From assembly GCA_003326195.1 (NCBI GenBank), contig LXQE01000125.1:1847-34581 (forward strand): 32,735 bases of DNA, in the 5' to 3' direction. This DNA comes from Nostoc punctiforme NIES-2108 (GTDB lineage: Bacteria > Cyanobacteriota > Cyanobacteriia > Cyanobacteriales > Nostocaceae). The notes under the pieces are model-generated. The model was not told where the DNA came from, did no database searches, and saw only the letters and a list, made by a program, of their open reading frames with translations. The stretch's first letter is position 1. Every line of letters begins with the position of its first letter. This document shows positions 24,552-32,735 of this stretch, piece by piece. Made by a program: the position numbers and the translations under genes.

Positions 24552-25106
24552 ATGAATCTACTAGAAACAATTGATACTCCCGTTGGGAGCTACGCACCGG
24601 ATTTTGAATTGCCAGGAATTGATGGTCAAGTACACCATCTCAGGCGTTATCTTGAGAAGTTCCGAGCAGTCGGCGTTATTTCCATGTGTAACCACTGCCC
24701 TTATGTAGAGCGGTATTTAGGCAGGCTAAAAAACATTCAAGCCGAATTTGCCCCAAAAAGCTTCACACTAATTGGACTCAATGGTAGTAATGTTGACTAC
24801 GACACTAGGTCAAGCTTTGAAAATATGAAAGCTTTTGCCCTGCGTCACCAGTTGAACTTCCCTTACCTGTGGGACTCAACGCAAGATGTGACCGGTAGTT
24901 TCGGTGCAACAAAAACACCAACGGCCTTTCTCATAGACACAAATGGTATAGTCCGTTACAAAGGTAAAATTGATAATCATCCCCAAAAGCGATTATCAGT
25001 GGGAGAGGATTATTTGAGAACTGCGATCGCCTCTCTATTTAAAGGTGAAGAAATAGCCATACCACAAACAGAACCAGTAGGTACTACATTGATTTGGCGT
25101 AACTAG
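24552..25106 (+). CDS. Thioredoxin-fold peroxiredoxin-like (AhpC/TSA, redoxin) protein
   Basis: The 184-aa soluble protein opens with [20 protein letters not shown], typical of AhpC/TSA-redoxin domains. The active-site region is [16 protein letters not shown], a CxxC motif followed by Pro. [10 protein letters not shown] supplies the conserved cis-Pro region, and [11 protein letters not shown] the usual C-terminal part. These thioredoxin-family proteins are probably thiol-dependent reductases or peroxidases, with substrate unknown. There is no signal peptide, so it is cytoplasmic. The start is ATG 24552. It ends 71 bp before pyrH on the same strand and may be co-transcribed with it. Confidence 0.85.
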   Translation: MNLLETIDTPVGSYAPDFELPGIDGQVHHLRRYLEKFRAVGVISMCNHCPYVERYLGRLKNIQAEFAPKSFTLIGLNGSNVDYDTRSSFENMKAFALRHQLNFPYLWDSTQDVTGSFGATKTPTAFLIDTNGIVRYKGKIDNHPQKRLSVGEDYLRTAIASLFKGEEIAIPQTEPVGTTLIWRN

Positions 25107-25177
25107 ACATAGATAGTCCCTGTAACTGTTATCTTAAATTGGAGGCAATTGCAACTTTTTTGATAAAGCGTAACTTC

Positions 25178-25906
25178 ATGGGAACGAATTACCGACGGGT
25201 TTTACTCAAACTGAGCGGTGAAGCCTTAATGGGCAACATGGGCTATGGCATTGATCCCGAAGTGGTCAAAGGAATAGCACAAGAATTAGCAGAGGTGATA
25301 GCCACTGGTACTCAAATCGCCATAGTTGTTGGCGGCGGCAATATTTTTCGTGGCGTCAAAGCAGCGTCGGCGGGGATGGACAGGGCAACCGCTGACTATA
25401 TCGGGATGATTGCCACGGTAATGAATGCCATGACGCTGCAAGATTCGCTAGAACGCATAGGAGTACAGACGCGAGTGCAAACCGCGATCGCTATGCAAGA
25501 ATTAGCAGAACCATACATCCGTCGTCGTGCCATCCGTCATCTTGAAAAAGGACGGGTGGTAATTTTTGGCGCTGGTTCTGGAAATCCCTTTTTTACTACA
25601 GATACGACTGCGGCATTAAGAGCCGCAGAAATTGATGCTGAGGTGATTTTTAAAGCCACCAAAGTAGATGGAGTATATGATGCCGATCCTCATATTTATC
25701 CTGACGCCAAGCGTTACAATAGCTTAACCTACGCGCACGTTTTAGCCAAAGATTTGCGGGTGATGGATAGTACTGCGATCGCCTTGTGTAAAGAAAATAA
25801 TATCCCAATTTTGGTATTTGACCTAACGGTGCGAGGAAATATCCACCGAGCAGTCATGGGAGAATCCATCGGCACCCTTGTGGGAGGTTCTTGTGAAATT
25901 AGCTGA
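25178..25906 (+). CDS. pyrH: UMP kinase
   Basis: 242 aa, the standard length. It phosphorylates UMP to UDP in pyrimidine nucleotide synthesis; bacterial enzymes are hexameric and belong to the amino-acid kinase fold. Motifs are [14 protein letters not shown] at the N-terminus, [47 protein letters not shown] and [13 protein letters not shown] 25178 (MGTNYRR) matches the usual cyanobacterial N-terminus. A GGAGG lies 33 nt upstream, too far to serve it, and the frame is open to 25139. The last codons overlap frr by 14 nt, so the two are translationally coupled. Confidence 0.96.
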   Translation: MGTNYRRVLLKLSGEALMGNMGYGIDPEVVKGIAQELAEVIATGTQIAIVVGGGNIFRGVKAASAGMDRATADYIGMIATVMNAMTLQDSLERIGVQTRVQTAIAMQELAEPYIRRRAIRHLEKGRVVIFGAGSGNPFFTTDTTAALRAAEIDAEVIFKATKVDGVYDADPHIYPDAKRYNSLTYAHVLAKDLRVMDSTAIALCKENNIPILVFDLTVRGNIHRAVMGESIGTLVGGSCEIS

Positions 25907-26441
25907 AGCTGAAAGTACGATGCAAAAAACCGTTGAGGCAACTCAACGAGCTTTTAATTCAATTCGCACTGGTCGCGCCAATGCGAGTTTATTAGATAAG
26001 GTATTGGTGGACTATTACGGTTCGCCTACTTCCTTAAAATCACTGGCAAATATTAGCACACCGGATGCTACGACGATCTTAATTCAACCCTACGAGCGCA
26101 ACACCCTAAACATCATTGAGAAGGCTATTTCCCTCTCAGATGTGGGTTTAACACCCAGTAACGACGGTTCTGTAATCCGGTTGAATATTCCGCCCTTAAC
26201 CAGCGAGCGTCGTAAAGAATTCGTCAAAATGGCATCCAAATATGCTGAAGAGGGTCGTGTTGCTATTCGTAACATTCGCCGCGATGCCATAGATGCCATT
26301 CGCAAACAGGAGAAAGCCTCTGAAATCTCCAAAGATGAATCAAAAGACCAACAAGACAACTTGCAAAAACTGACAAATGAGTATAATGCCAAAATAGACT
26401 CACTGTTGGCAGAAAAAGAAAAAGACATCACGACTGTTTGA
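25893..26441 (+). CDS. frr: Ribosome recycling factor
   Basis: 182 aa, normal length. It splits post-termination ribosomes together with EF-G. It has the family opening [20 protein letters not shown] and [13 protein letters not shown], then [35 protein letters not shown], and the long C-terminal helix ([16 protein letters not shown]). The start is GTG 25893, placed 5 nt after a strong GGAGG inside the pyrH 3' end; an earlier in-frame position at 25878 would add non-conserved residues. A perfect 13-bp hairpin follows at 26459-26499. pyrH-frr adjacency is common in bacteria. Confidence 0.97.
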   Translation: MKLAEAESTMQKTVEATQRAFNSIRTGRANASLLDKVLVDYYGSPTSLKSLANISTPDATTILIQPYERNTLNIIEKAISLSDVGLTPSNDGSVIRLNIPPLTSERRKEFVKMASKYAEEGRVAIRNIRRDAIDAIRKQEKASEISKDESKDQQDNLQKLTNEYNAKIDSLLAEKEKDITTV

Positions 26442-26458
26442 AGTCTCAAGTCTTAAGT

Positions 26459-26499
26459 ATAAAGGCTGAAGGATAATGGATAAATTCTTCAGCCTTTAT
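26459..26499 (+). terminator. Hairpin terminator after frr
   Basis: ATAAAGGCTGAAG (26459-26471) and CTTCAGCCTTTAT (26487-26499) are perfect complements around a 15-nt loop, 18 bp after the frr stop. They are followed by the weakly T-rich CATTTCTT. Confidence 0.6.
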
Positions 26500-26580
26500 C
26501 ATTTCTTAGGTATCTAGCAAAAATTGATCAAAAGTATCTCAATAGAAAATAAACTAATTGGGGAGCAAAAATTCAGCCTT

Positions 26581-27702
26581 ATGTATGACTGCATCATCGT
26601 CGGCGCTGGGCCAGCTGGTGGAACAGCTGCCTATCATTTAGCCAAACAAGGTCGCTCAGTATTAGTCTTAGAAAAAGAATCTCTGCCAAGATATAAACCT
26701 TGTGGCGGTGGTGTATCTCCAGCGATCGCTCAATGGTTTGACTTTGATTTTAGCCCAGCGATTTCTGTGAAAGCCAACTCCCTTCGTTTTACCTGGAAAT
26801 TGGGCGACCCCGTGGAAGCAAAAATCGCCACCAAAGAACCAGTCTGGATGGTGCGACGAGATATTTTTGACCATTTCCTAGTGCAGCAAGGACAAAAGCA
26901 AGGGGCTGAACTGCGAGATAATACGGAAGTAACTGGTATTGAATTTCAAAGTGACTATTGGCAAGTTAACACAGCTAATGGTGCAGTTACAGGTCGCTAC
27001 TTAATCGCAGCCGATGGTGCTAAAGGATCAATGGCAAAATGGCTAGGTTTCAAAGAACGTAAACGTTTGCTCACAGGGGCTTTAGAGGCAGAAATCCCTG
27101 GCATCATGGAAAACAAACCCACAATTCATTTTGAGTTTGGCTTGGTCAAAAACGGCTATCTCTGGAACTTCCCCAAAGCTGATGGTTATTCTATAGGTGT
27201 TGGGACGTTTATTGGTCGTCAACCCCAGGATTTCAAAAAGATTTTGGATGAGTACGCCAAATCGTTGAATGTAGACCTCAAAACCGGCAAACAATATGGT
27301 CATCCCCTATGTATTTGGGATGGTAATCAAAAGCTACACACGCAAAATGCGGTTTTAGCTGGGGAAGCTGCTTGTGTGGTTGATCCCATGACAGCAGAAG
27401 GCATTCGCCCCTCAATTTTTAGTGGTTTACTCGCAGCCGCAACTATTAATGAAGCACTTTCTGGTGACACTAACGCTTTAGAAAAATATAGCGAAGCCAT
27501 TAATGAAGAGTTGGGTACTGAGATGGCTTGGGCGCAAAAATTAGCTGGAGCATTCTATCGGTTTTCCAACATTGGCTACAAAGTTGGTGTTAAGCATCCC
27601 TCGGCTCCCCAAATCATGGGTAAGATTATGTGTGGAGAACTGCGCTATGGCGATGTTGCCGGTCGTGCCCTCAAGCATTTAATTCCTGGTTTTGGAAGTT
27701 AA
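26581..27702 (+). CDS. Geranylgeranyl reductase family FAD-dependent oxidoreductase
   Basis: 373 aa. The N-terminal dinucleotide fold is YDCIIVGAGPAGGTAAYHLAKQGRSVLVLEK. RYKPCGGGVS, the PCGG motif of geranylgeranyl-reductase family flavoproteins, follows. The second FAD motif is AVLAGEAACVVDPMTAEGIRPSIFSG. The family reduces polyprenyl chains (chlorophyll or archaeal lipids), but this protein differs from the usual ChlP opening, so I give no symbol. ATG 26581 starts just before the FAD fold; a TTG at 26524 would add 19 residues. It follows the frr terminator and is probably transcribed alone. Soluble or peripheral membrane protein. Confidence 0.88.
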   Translation: MYDCIIVGAGPAGGTAAYHLAKQGRSVLVLEKESLPRYKPCGGGVSPAIAQWFDFDFSPAISVKANSLRFTWKLGDPVEAKIATKEPVWMVRRDIFDHFLVQQGQKQGAELRDNTEVTGIEFQSDYWQVNTANGAVTGRYLIAADGAKGSMAKWLGFKERKRLLTGALEAEIPGIMENKPTIHFEFGLVKNGYLWNFPKADGYSIGVGTFIGRQPQDFKKILDEYAKSLNVDLKTGKQYGHPLCIWDGNQKLHTQNAVLAGEAACVVDPMTAEGIRPSIFSGLLAAATINEALSGDTNALEKYSEAINEELGTEMAWAQKLAGAFYRFSNIGYKVGVKHPSAPQIMGKIMCGELRYGDVAGRALKHLIPGFGS

Positions 27703-27778
27703 TTAACCAGATAAGTTACTTGAGCAACTTGTTAAAGGTAGGCAAACTTCTGCCAGATTGTACTAGATATTTCTCAAT

Positions 27779-28204
27779 ATGGCAATTTACTTGACAAAAC
27801 GGCTGTCTATGTTCGCTAATATTCTTGCTCTTGTCCTCTTCATGCCGGGAATTGCCTTAGCTGTACCCGTTCAAATCAATACGACTTATGGTGTTATTTT
27901 CCCCCAAAGTAGCAAAACTGCAAGCTACTCCACCTCGTCGGAGATTAGCCTGACTCCCTTACAACGCCAGGAACTCCAGGCTGTGCGTCAGAGAAGAAAT
28001 AAGGAAATTGCGGCAGTATTAAACTCATCTCAGCGTGACCAACTTAATCACAATCTCCGGGCTGGTAATAATATCAAGCAAGCGCTAGAAAAACTAAATT
28101 TGCAACCAGAACAGCAAGACTTAGTAAAGGCGATCGTGCAATTTACTAACTTGAAAATAAAGGCTATTTCATCTAGACATTTGCTAAAAATAGCAGAGAA
28201 GTAA
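27779..28204 (+). CDS. Small secreted Spy/CpxP-like protein
   Basis: The 141-aa protein has a signal peptide (hydrophobic MFANILALVLFMPGIALA, cleavage near ALA-VP). The mature part is helical, with LTPLQRQELQAVRQRRNKEIAAVLNSSQRDQL. The LTxxQ-like words (SLTPLQ and NSSQRDQL) echo the LTxxQ motifs of periplasmic Spy/CpxP-type proteins, which act as stress chaperones in enterobacteria. The resemblance is modest and function is unproven. The start is ATG 27779; the internal Met at residue 11 would also give a good signal peptide. The stop is about 10 bp from the decayed Uma2 gene on the other strand. Confidence 0.7.
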   Translation: MAIYLTKRLSMFANILALVLFMPGIALAVPVQINTTYGVIFPQSSKTASYSTSSEISLTPLQRQELQAVRQRRNKEIAAVLNSSQRDQLNHNLRAGNNIKQALEKLNLQPEQQDLVKAIVQFTNLKIKAISSRHLLKIAEK

Positions 28205-28217
28205 AGGTTTGATTTGT

Positions 28218-28634
28218 AGAACTGATGGAAAAATTTGACTAATTGGCACTTCGATTTCTGGAAAGGCAATCAAGGATAACGTTGCATCCTACTGCAAAAT
28301 AAATTCAATAAAGATTTCATTTGGTGCAGGATGACTCAATGTACTTTCGCGCATCAATCTGGACAACAGCGATACCTGGCTCAGGTTCCGAGTATTGGCT
28401 CAACTGAATGGGATCTTGCACCCGAACTAAGCCAACTTCTGATAGCAGCCGCTTGAGGTAGTCAGACGCACACAGCGTTGTCGCTGCGTAAGGAGGCTTT
28501 TTGGCACTCATCTGGATAACAACAACAACTTGCCCTTCAATCAGTTCAACCCGTTCATTTTCTGTAAGAATACCCGTTTCAAACATCCGGTGATATTCGT
28601 TTACAGTCCATAGACGGACTCTAGTTTGTGTCAT
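28218..28634 (-). pseudogene. Decayed Uma2/DUF820-family gene
   Basis: The N-terminal ~105 codons (ATG 28634) read as a Uma2-type protein (WTVNEYHRMFETGILTENER, VELIEGQ, KKPPYAATT, LIRVQDPIQLS-like), then hit a stop at 28317. Beyond it, in another frame, the sequence ATLSLIAFPEIEVPISQIFP (about 28225-28285) is the usual C-terminal end of the family. So the middle third, carrying most of the PD-(D/E)xK-like catalytic core, is missing. The acidic residue normally in EP(D)IAVV is Gly (codon at 28374-28376). A run of GTT codons adds extra Val after VELIEGQ. It is clearly non-functional as a nuclease-like protein. Confidence 0.75.
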
Positions 28635-28738
28635 TGTGTATTTCCTTTAGCCATCCGCACATCATTTTTAGGCGATTATCTCTTACTCTCAACTTTGGCA
28701 GCATCTATAATTAATCTTGCCCTATTTAGTTCGTTACC

Positions 28739-30262
28739 ATGTCGGAAGAAGATATCCGAGCCGCCAGGCTGGAGAAAGTAGAACAGCTTAAGCAGCTAGG
28801 GACTAATCCTTATGCCTATCGTTGGGAATCCACCCATCACGCAGCGCAGTTGCAAGAAAAATTTGCCGATTTATCCAGTGGTGAAGAAGTTGATTTGGAA
28901 GTTGCCATAGCCGGACGCATTATGGCACGTCGCGTTTTCGGTAAATTAGCTTTCTTCACCTTGCAAGATGAAACCGGCACAATTCAGCTTTATCTGGATA
29001 AAAATCGCATCCAAGAAGGTATGGCAGATATTGATGCCGATGCCTTCAATCACCTGAAGCAACTTACAGATGCAGGCGACATTCTCGGAGCCAAAGGTAC
29101 TATTAAACGGACTGAAAAGGGCGAGTTATCTGTCTACGTTAAACAATATACTATCCTCACTAAATCCCTGTTACCTCTACCCGACAAGTGGCATGGATTA
29201 ACGGATGTTGCCAAGCGCTACCGTCAGCGCTACGTTGACTTGATTGTAAACCCAGAAGTGCGGCAAACTTTCCGCCGTCGCGCCCAAATTACTGCCGGTA
29301 TTCGCCGCTATTTAGAACAGCGAGATTTTCTGGAAATTGAAACGCCAGTTTTACAAAGTGAGACTGGAGGTGCAGATGCGCGTCCATTTATTACCTACCA
29401 CAACACTTTAGAAATGGAGTTGTATCTGCGAATTGCTACAGAACTCCATCTCAAGCGGTTGATTGTAGGTGGTTTTGAAAAGGTGTTTGAATTGGGGCGG
29501 GTTTTCCGCAATGAGGGAATTTCGACTCGACACAATCCCGAATTTACGACGATTGAAGTTTACCAAGCCTACGCCGACTACAACGATATGATGGCGTTGA
29601 CTGAAGGGATTATTACCACTGTCGCCCAAGAGGTACTCGGTACATTGGAAATTACCTACCAAGGGGAACCGATAGATTTAACACCACCTTGGCGACGGGT
29701 GACAATGCACGATCTAGTGAAAGAATTTACAGGCTTGGATTTTAATTCGTTCCAAAGTTTGGAAGAAGCGAAAACAGCGAGTAAAAATGCTGCTATTCCT
29801 GGTATAGATGAAGCACAATCAATTGGTAAGTTACTAAATTTAGCCTTTGAAGAGAAGGTAGAAGCCAATTTAATTCAACCTACCTTTGTAATTGATTACC
29901 CTGTAGAAATTTCGCCCTTAGCAAAACCTCACCGTTCTGTGCCTGGTTTGGTAGAACGATTTGAGTTATTTATAGTCGGGCGAGAAACTGGGAATAGTTT
30001 CTCAGAACTTACCGATCCCATCGATCAAAGAGAACGTTTAGAAGCTCAAGCGGCGCGGAAAGCTGCTGGCGACTTGGAAGCCCAAGGTGTAGATGAAGAC
30101 TTTCTGACAGCTTTGGAATACGGTATGCCGCCTACAGGTGGTTTAGGGATTGGGATTGATCGGTTAGTGATGTTATTAACCGATTGTGCCAGTATTCGGG
30201 ATGCGATCGCCTTCCCCTTACTCAAGCCAGAAAAATCAGAATCATCCCCAGAAGAATCCTAA
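28739..30262 (+). CDS. lysS: Lysyl-tRNA synthetase, class II
   Basis: 507 aa, full length. It charges tRNA-Lys with lysine. The N-terminal OB-fold (~45-150, [26 protein letters not shown]) binds the anticodon. The class II core has motif 1 ([27 protein letters not shown] region), motif 2 ([18 protein letters not shown]) and motif 3 ([16 protein letters not shown]). The start is ATG 28739 ([17 protein letters not shown]); the upstream 100 bp form the shared promoter region with the decayed Uma2 gene. It ends at a hairpin shared with purF. Confidence 0.98.
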   Translation: MSEEDIRAARLEKVEQLKQLGTNPYAYRWESTHHAAQLQEKFADLSSGEEVDLEVAIAGRIMARRVFGKLAFFTLQDETGTIQLYLDKNRIQEGMADIDADAFNHLKQLTDAGDILGAKGTIKRTEKGELSVYVKQYTILTKSLLPLPDKWHGLTDVAKRYRQRYVDLIVNPEVRQTFRRRAQITAGIRRYLEQRDFLEIETPVLQSETGGADARPFITYHNTLEMELYLRIATELHLKRLIVGGFEKVFELGRVFRNEGISTRHNPEFTTIEVYQAYADYNDMMALTEGIITTVAQEVLGTLEITYQGEPIDLTPPWRRVTMHDLVKEFTGLDFNSFQSLEEAKTASKNAAIPGIDEAQSIGKLLNLAFEEKVEANLIQPTFVIDYPVEISPLAKPHRSVPGLVERFELFIVGRETGNSFSELTDPIDQRERLEAQAARKAAGDLEAQGVDEDFLTALEYGMPPTGGLGIGIDRLVMLLTDCASIRDAIAFPLLKPEKSESSPEES

Positions 30263-30282
30263 TCTTACACCCCATTCCTTAA

Positions 30283-30308
30283 TCCCCTCCTCGCTTGCGG
30301 GGAGGGGA
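30283..30308. terminator. Bidirectional terminator between lysS and purF
   Basis: TCCCCTCCTCGC and GCGGGGAGGGGA pair over 12 positions (one G-T) around a TT loop, between the convergent lysS and purF genes. The GC-rich stem contrasts with the surroundings. The T-run is weak. Confidence 0.55.
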
Positions 30309-30354
30309 GACAAAGCGTAGCGTTGGCGGGGTGGGGTTCTTCTGTTTGAAGCCC

Positions 30355-31854
30355 CTACACCACTACCTTTTCTAAGATCAGCTTAGAACGTTTCACTTGC
30401 TCAGGAATCGTTACGGGATAATCTCCGGTGAAGCAGGCAGAACAGAAACTATTGGTGTCTTCTCGTGTTGCTTCTAGCATTCCTTCCCAACTCAGATAGG
30501 CAAGACTGTCTACTTCCAGTTGCTTGGCAATTTCTGCTACTGACTTGGTAGCAGCAATTAGCTGATCCTGAGAATCGGTATCGATGCCATAGAAGCAGGG
30601 ATGAGTTACAGGCGGAGACGAAATTCGCATGTGTACCTCTACTGCACCTGCTTCACGTAAGGTTTTGACTAATTTACGGCTGGTAGTACCCCGTACAATC
30701 GAGTCGTCTACAATAATTACTCGTTTACCTAGCAGCACATCTTTGAGGGGGTTGAGTTTCATCCGCAGACCCGATTCCCGCATGGTTTGGGTTGGTTGAA
30801 TGAAGGTTCGCCCAACATAACGATTTTTAATCAGTCCTTCGCCGTAAGCGACACCAGACGCTTGGGAAAATCCAATAGCAGCAGGTATACCAGAATCAGG
30901 AACACCAAAGACAATATCGGCATCTACACAAGATTCTTTAGCTAGCTGGTGTCCTAATCGCATTCGATAGCTGTACAAACTCTCGTTGTGCATAACGCTA
31001 TCAGGGCGGGCAAAGTAAATCATTTCAAAGATACACAATTTCCGCTCAGATTTTTGACTCCAATGATAAGAAGCCAAACCTTCTTCAGTAATCCAAACTA
31101 ATTCACCTGGTTCTACGTCTCGCAGGTATTCGGCTCCAATGATATCTAAACCACAAGTCTCGGAAGCCAAAACGTAACGGACTGGATTACCAGCCAAAGT
31201 GCCAATTACTAAGGGGCGGATTCCATTAGGGTCACGGACACCCATAACGCCGACGGGAGTGCCAATAACTAAACTAAAGGCTCCTTGGCAACGGTGAAAT
31301 GCCTTAATTGCACCTTCTAGCCAATCAGCGCCCGTATCTATGGCTTCGGCGATCGCAAAAGCGATCATTTCTGAGTCTGTTGTTGTAACTAAGTTACATT
31401 TTTTCTCAAGCAACTCTTGACGTAGTTGCACCGTGTTGACTAGATTACCATTATGCGCTAAAGCTATTGAACCTAAGCGAGTTTCTAGTACTGCGGGTTG
31501 AGCATTAACTTTGCGGCTAGAACCTGTGGTGGAATAACGAGTGTGACCAACAGCAAGATTACCGGGCAATTGATCCAAGACAGATTCATTGAAAACTTGA
31601 GACACCAAACCCATATCTTTGTGGAGATGTACCTTTGTCCCCTCAAAGGTGGCAATACCAGCTGATTCTTGACCCCGATGCTGGAGGGCATACAATCCAA
31701 AGTAGGTCAGTTTAGCAACGTTTTCTCCTGGGGCGTAGATCCCAAAAACACCGCAAGCTTCTTCTGGCTTGTCAGACTGATTTTCATGACTATTGATTGG
31801 GTTGTTGGTCTGGTCGGGGTATTCATCCGAAGTGAGAGAATGAATAGAAATCAT
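30355..31854 (-). CDS. purF: Amidophosphoribosyltransferase
   Basis: 499 aa. It makes 5-phosphoribosylamine from PRPP and glutamine, the first committed step of purine synthesis. The catalytic Cys is Cys34 in EEACGVFGIY, so a propeptide of ~33 residues must be removed. The Ntn glutaminase domain (GLYALQHRGQESAGIA, GHTRYSTTG, LAHNGNLVN) is followed by the phosphoribosyltransferase domain with the PRPP loop VIIVDDSIVRGTTSRKLV. Cys residues in TCGLD, HPCFYGID and FCSACFTGDYP fit the Fe-S-containing Bacillus-type enzyme. It lies downstream of purL on the same strand with a ~370-bp spacer. Confidence 0.97.
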   Translation of the reverse strand: MISIHSLTSDEYPDQTNNPINSHENQSDKPEEACGVFGIYAPGENVAKLTYFGLYALQHRGQESAGIATFEGTKVHLHKDMGLVSQVFNESVLDQLPGNLAVGHTRYSTTGSSRKVNAQPAVLETRLGSIALAHNGNLVNTVQLRQELLEKKCNLVTTTDSEMIAFAIAEAIDTGADWLEGAIKAFHRCQGAFSLVIGTPVGVMGVRDPNGIRPLVIGTLAGNPVRYVLASETCGLDIIGAEYLRDVEPGELVWITEEGLASYHWSQKSERKLCIFEMIYFARPDSVMHNESLYSYRMRLGHQLAKESCVDADIVFGVPDSGIPAAIGFSQASGVAYGEGLIKNRYVGRTFIQPTQTMRESGLRMKLNPLKDVLLGKRVIIVDDSIVRGTTSRKLVKTLREAGAVEVHMRISSPPVTHPCFYGIDTDSQDQLIAATKSVAEIAKQLEVDSLAYLSWEGMLEATREDTNSFCSACFTGDYPVTIPEQVKRSKLILEKVVV

Positions 31855-31988
31855 GCTAGCTTTGCTCCTGGTGGGGGGTCAATCAAGTTTGGATTTGAGA
31901 TTGACGATAGCGGAGCGTCAGCGAGTCCGCGAGCGTCTTTTGGATTGATCGCACCGTAGTAAGGATGCGGCTTGGGATTTAAGAATGG

Positions 31989-32077
31989 CGATTTTAGATT
32001 TTTTGCCCAGTAAGAGCAAGATATGAACTAGAAGCAATGCCCCTAATCCAAAATCTAAAATTCAAAATCTAAAATCG
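31989..32077. repeat. 14-bp perfect inverted repeat
   Basis: CGATTTTAGATTTT (31989-32002) and AAAATCTAAAATCG (32064-32077) enclose 61 bp in the purL-purF spacer. The AT-rich words recur near 21012-21040, so it is likely an interspersed repeat rather than a specific operator. Confidence 0.5.
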
Positions 32078-32193
32078 GTAGTCAAGTTACTGGGATTATA
32101 TAAATGGTTGAGGATTTCTTAACAAATCTTTAACCATCCATTAAAACAGTACCGTAATTTTGCTCAGAGACGTTAATAAAAGAGTTAGGCGTT

Positions 32194-32222
32194 AGGAGTT
32201 ATGCTTTTTATTCCTAACTCCT
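32194..32222 (-). terminator. Possible purL terminator hairpin
   Basis: AGGAGTTA and TAACTCCT pair around a 13-nt T-rich loop immediately 3' of purL. It is part of a GTTAGGAGT-type tandem repeat. Confidence 0.35.
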
Positions 32223-32227
32223 CACTT

Positions 32228-32735
32228 TCAACTCCTAACTTCTTCGGGGGTAGTGGTATGGATGGCGAGACGTTTGGCGATCGCATGGAAGTAGCGATCG
32301 TTCATATCTTCGATACTAACTTTGATTAAGGTTTGGTTATCAGTGGTGAAAACCCCCAAACCCGTCTCAAAATTACCAACTACACCCAGTTTTTGCCACT
32401 CTTGACCCAGATGTTCCTGTAAATATGATTCCCAAATTTCTTGTTGTGCTGATGCTACAGAAACTAAAATTCTGGCACCACCTTCGGCAAACAACACCTC
32501 GTCAAGGCGAGGCAGTGCGGTCTTGGGGTCTCCCCAAGTGGAGCAACTGCCGTGGTTTAACTGTGTAGGTACTATTTCTAAATTGATTTCAGCACCAAGA
32601 TTGCCAGCAAGACAACATTCGGCTATAGCGATCGCCACTCCTCCCTCAGCAGAATCGTGGGCTGAACGTACCCAACCATTACGAATTCCTTCACGACAAA
32701 CTTTCTGCACACGGCGTTCCAAGTCAAAATCTACC
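32228..32735 (-). CDS. purL: Phosphoribosylformylglycinamidine synthase PurL (partial, 3' part)
   Basis: About 169 C-terminal residues of PurL, which converts FGAR to FGAM with ammonia from glutamine in purine synthesis. Visible are RSAHDSAEGGVAIAIAECC, the conserved DxSxGG-like ATP-binding region of the AIRS-type C-terminal domain, and LFAEGGARILVSV. The frame stays open to the window edge (DFDLERRVQKV), so the 5' part lies outside. The start is not in the window. The gene is adjacent to purF on the same strand, the usual cyanobacterial order. Confidence 0.95.
   Translation of the reverse strand, partial: VDFDLERRVQKVCREGIRNGWVRSAHDSAEGGVAIAIAECCLAGNLGAEINLEIVPTQLNHGSCSTWGDPKTALPRLDEVLFAEGGARILVSVASAQQEIWESYLQEHLGQEWQKLGVVGNFETGLGVFTTDNQTLIKVSIEDMNDRYFHAIAKRLAIHTTTPEEVRS

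Larger units (their letters stand above)
31855..32227. other. purL-purF spacer with inverted repeats
   Basis: This ~370-bp spacer holds a 14-bp perfect inverted repeat (CGATTTTAGATTTT at 31989-32002 and its complement at 32064-32077). The repeat is built of the GATTTTAGATTTT words common between Nostocales genes. An AGGAGTTA/TAACTCCT pair (32194-32201 and 32215-32222) lies just after the purL stop and could terminate purL. An upstream promoter for purF is likely in the part nearer 31860. Confidence 0.5.

Noticed and set aside
26581..27702. Naming the flavoprotein chlP
   Set aside because: It has the PCGG motif of the geranylgeranyl reductase family, but its N-terminal sequence and length differ from the chlorophyll geranylgeranyl reductase I recall, so only the family is given.
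28317..28634. Intact 105-aa Uma2 protein
   Set aside because: The C-terminal family block is present downstream in another frame and the catalytic middle is gone, so it is annotated as a pseudogene.
1..32735. CRISPR array, tRNA, rRNA or prophage
   Set aside because: I looked for regularly spaced direct repeats, cloverleaf-like segments with CCA-type ends, and integrase or capsid-like genes, and found none.

Overview
The window looks like a chromosomal segment of a filamentous, Nostoc/Anabaena-type cyanobacterium. The evidence is the many HIP1 octamers (GCGATCGC and one-off variants), a CRR7-type NDH-1 assembly protein, DUF2854, a phytol kinase, an Rcp1-type response regulator beside a bilin-GAF-type kinase, and extragenic repeats of the Nostocales kind (heptanucleotide tandem repeats, a GTAGGGGCGCAAG palindrome, a small MITE). 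No tRNA, rRNA, CRISPR array, phage or complete transposase gene was seen.

Layout. (1) 1-4375: regulatory and small genes: a REC-GGDEF diguanylate cyclase (-), crr7 (+), a DUF2854 membrane protein (-), a 57-aa protein (+) and a stand-alone receiver protein (-). (2) 4376-7132: polyphosphate kinase ppk (-), with a 176-bp MITE at its 3' side and a possible Pho-box-like array upstream. (3) 7133-12523: an accessory surface locus with two paralogous small secreted proteins (+) facing a ~970-aa predicted outer-membrane protein (-). I recognise none of the three families. (4) 12524-18709: a decayed sensor-kinase remnant, then a compact three-gene signalling operon: a GAF-PAS-PAS-GAF histidine kinase whose second GAF carries the two cysteines of a DXCF cyanobacteriochrome, an Rcp1-like receiver protein overlapping its stop codon, and a REC-PAS-PAS-HK-REC hybrid kinase. 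(5) 18842-25106: a secreted protein, ychF, a Pro-rich mini-protein, yidD, phytol kinase, a pentapeptide-repeat protein, a dephytylase-like alpha/beta hydrolase and a thioredoxin-fold protein. (6) 25178-32735: housekeeping genes pyrH-frr, a geranylgeranyl-reductase-family flavoprotein, a small secreted Spy-like protein, a decayed Uma2 gene, lysS, purF and the 3' part of purL.

The genes suggest several functional groups. pyrH-frr is translationally coupled. purL-purF is a purine-synthesis pair on the same strand. The kinase/receiver/hybrid-kinase operon is a candidate light-input phosphorelay. The phytol kinase and the alpha/beta hydrolase could form a chlorophyll-phytol salvage pair. The strongest candidates for something undescribed are the DXCF photoreceptor operon (13405-18709) and the secreted-paralog/outer-membrane locus (7844-12484). 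All functional statements come from reading motifs by eye; no database search was run.
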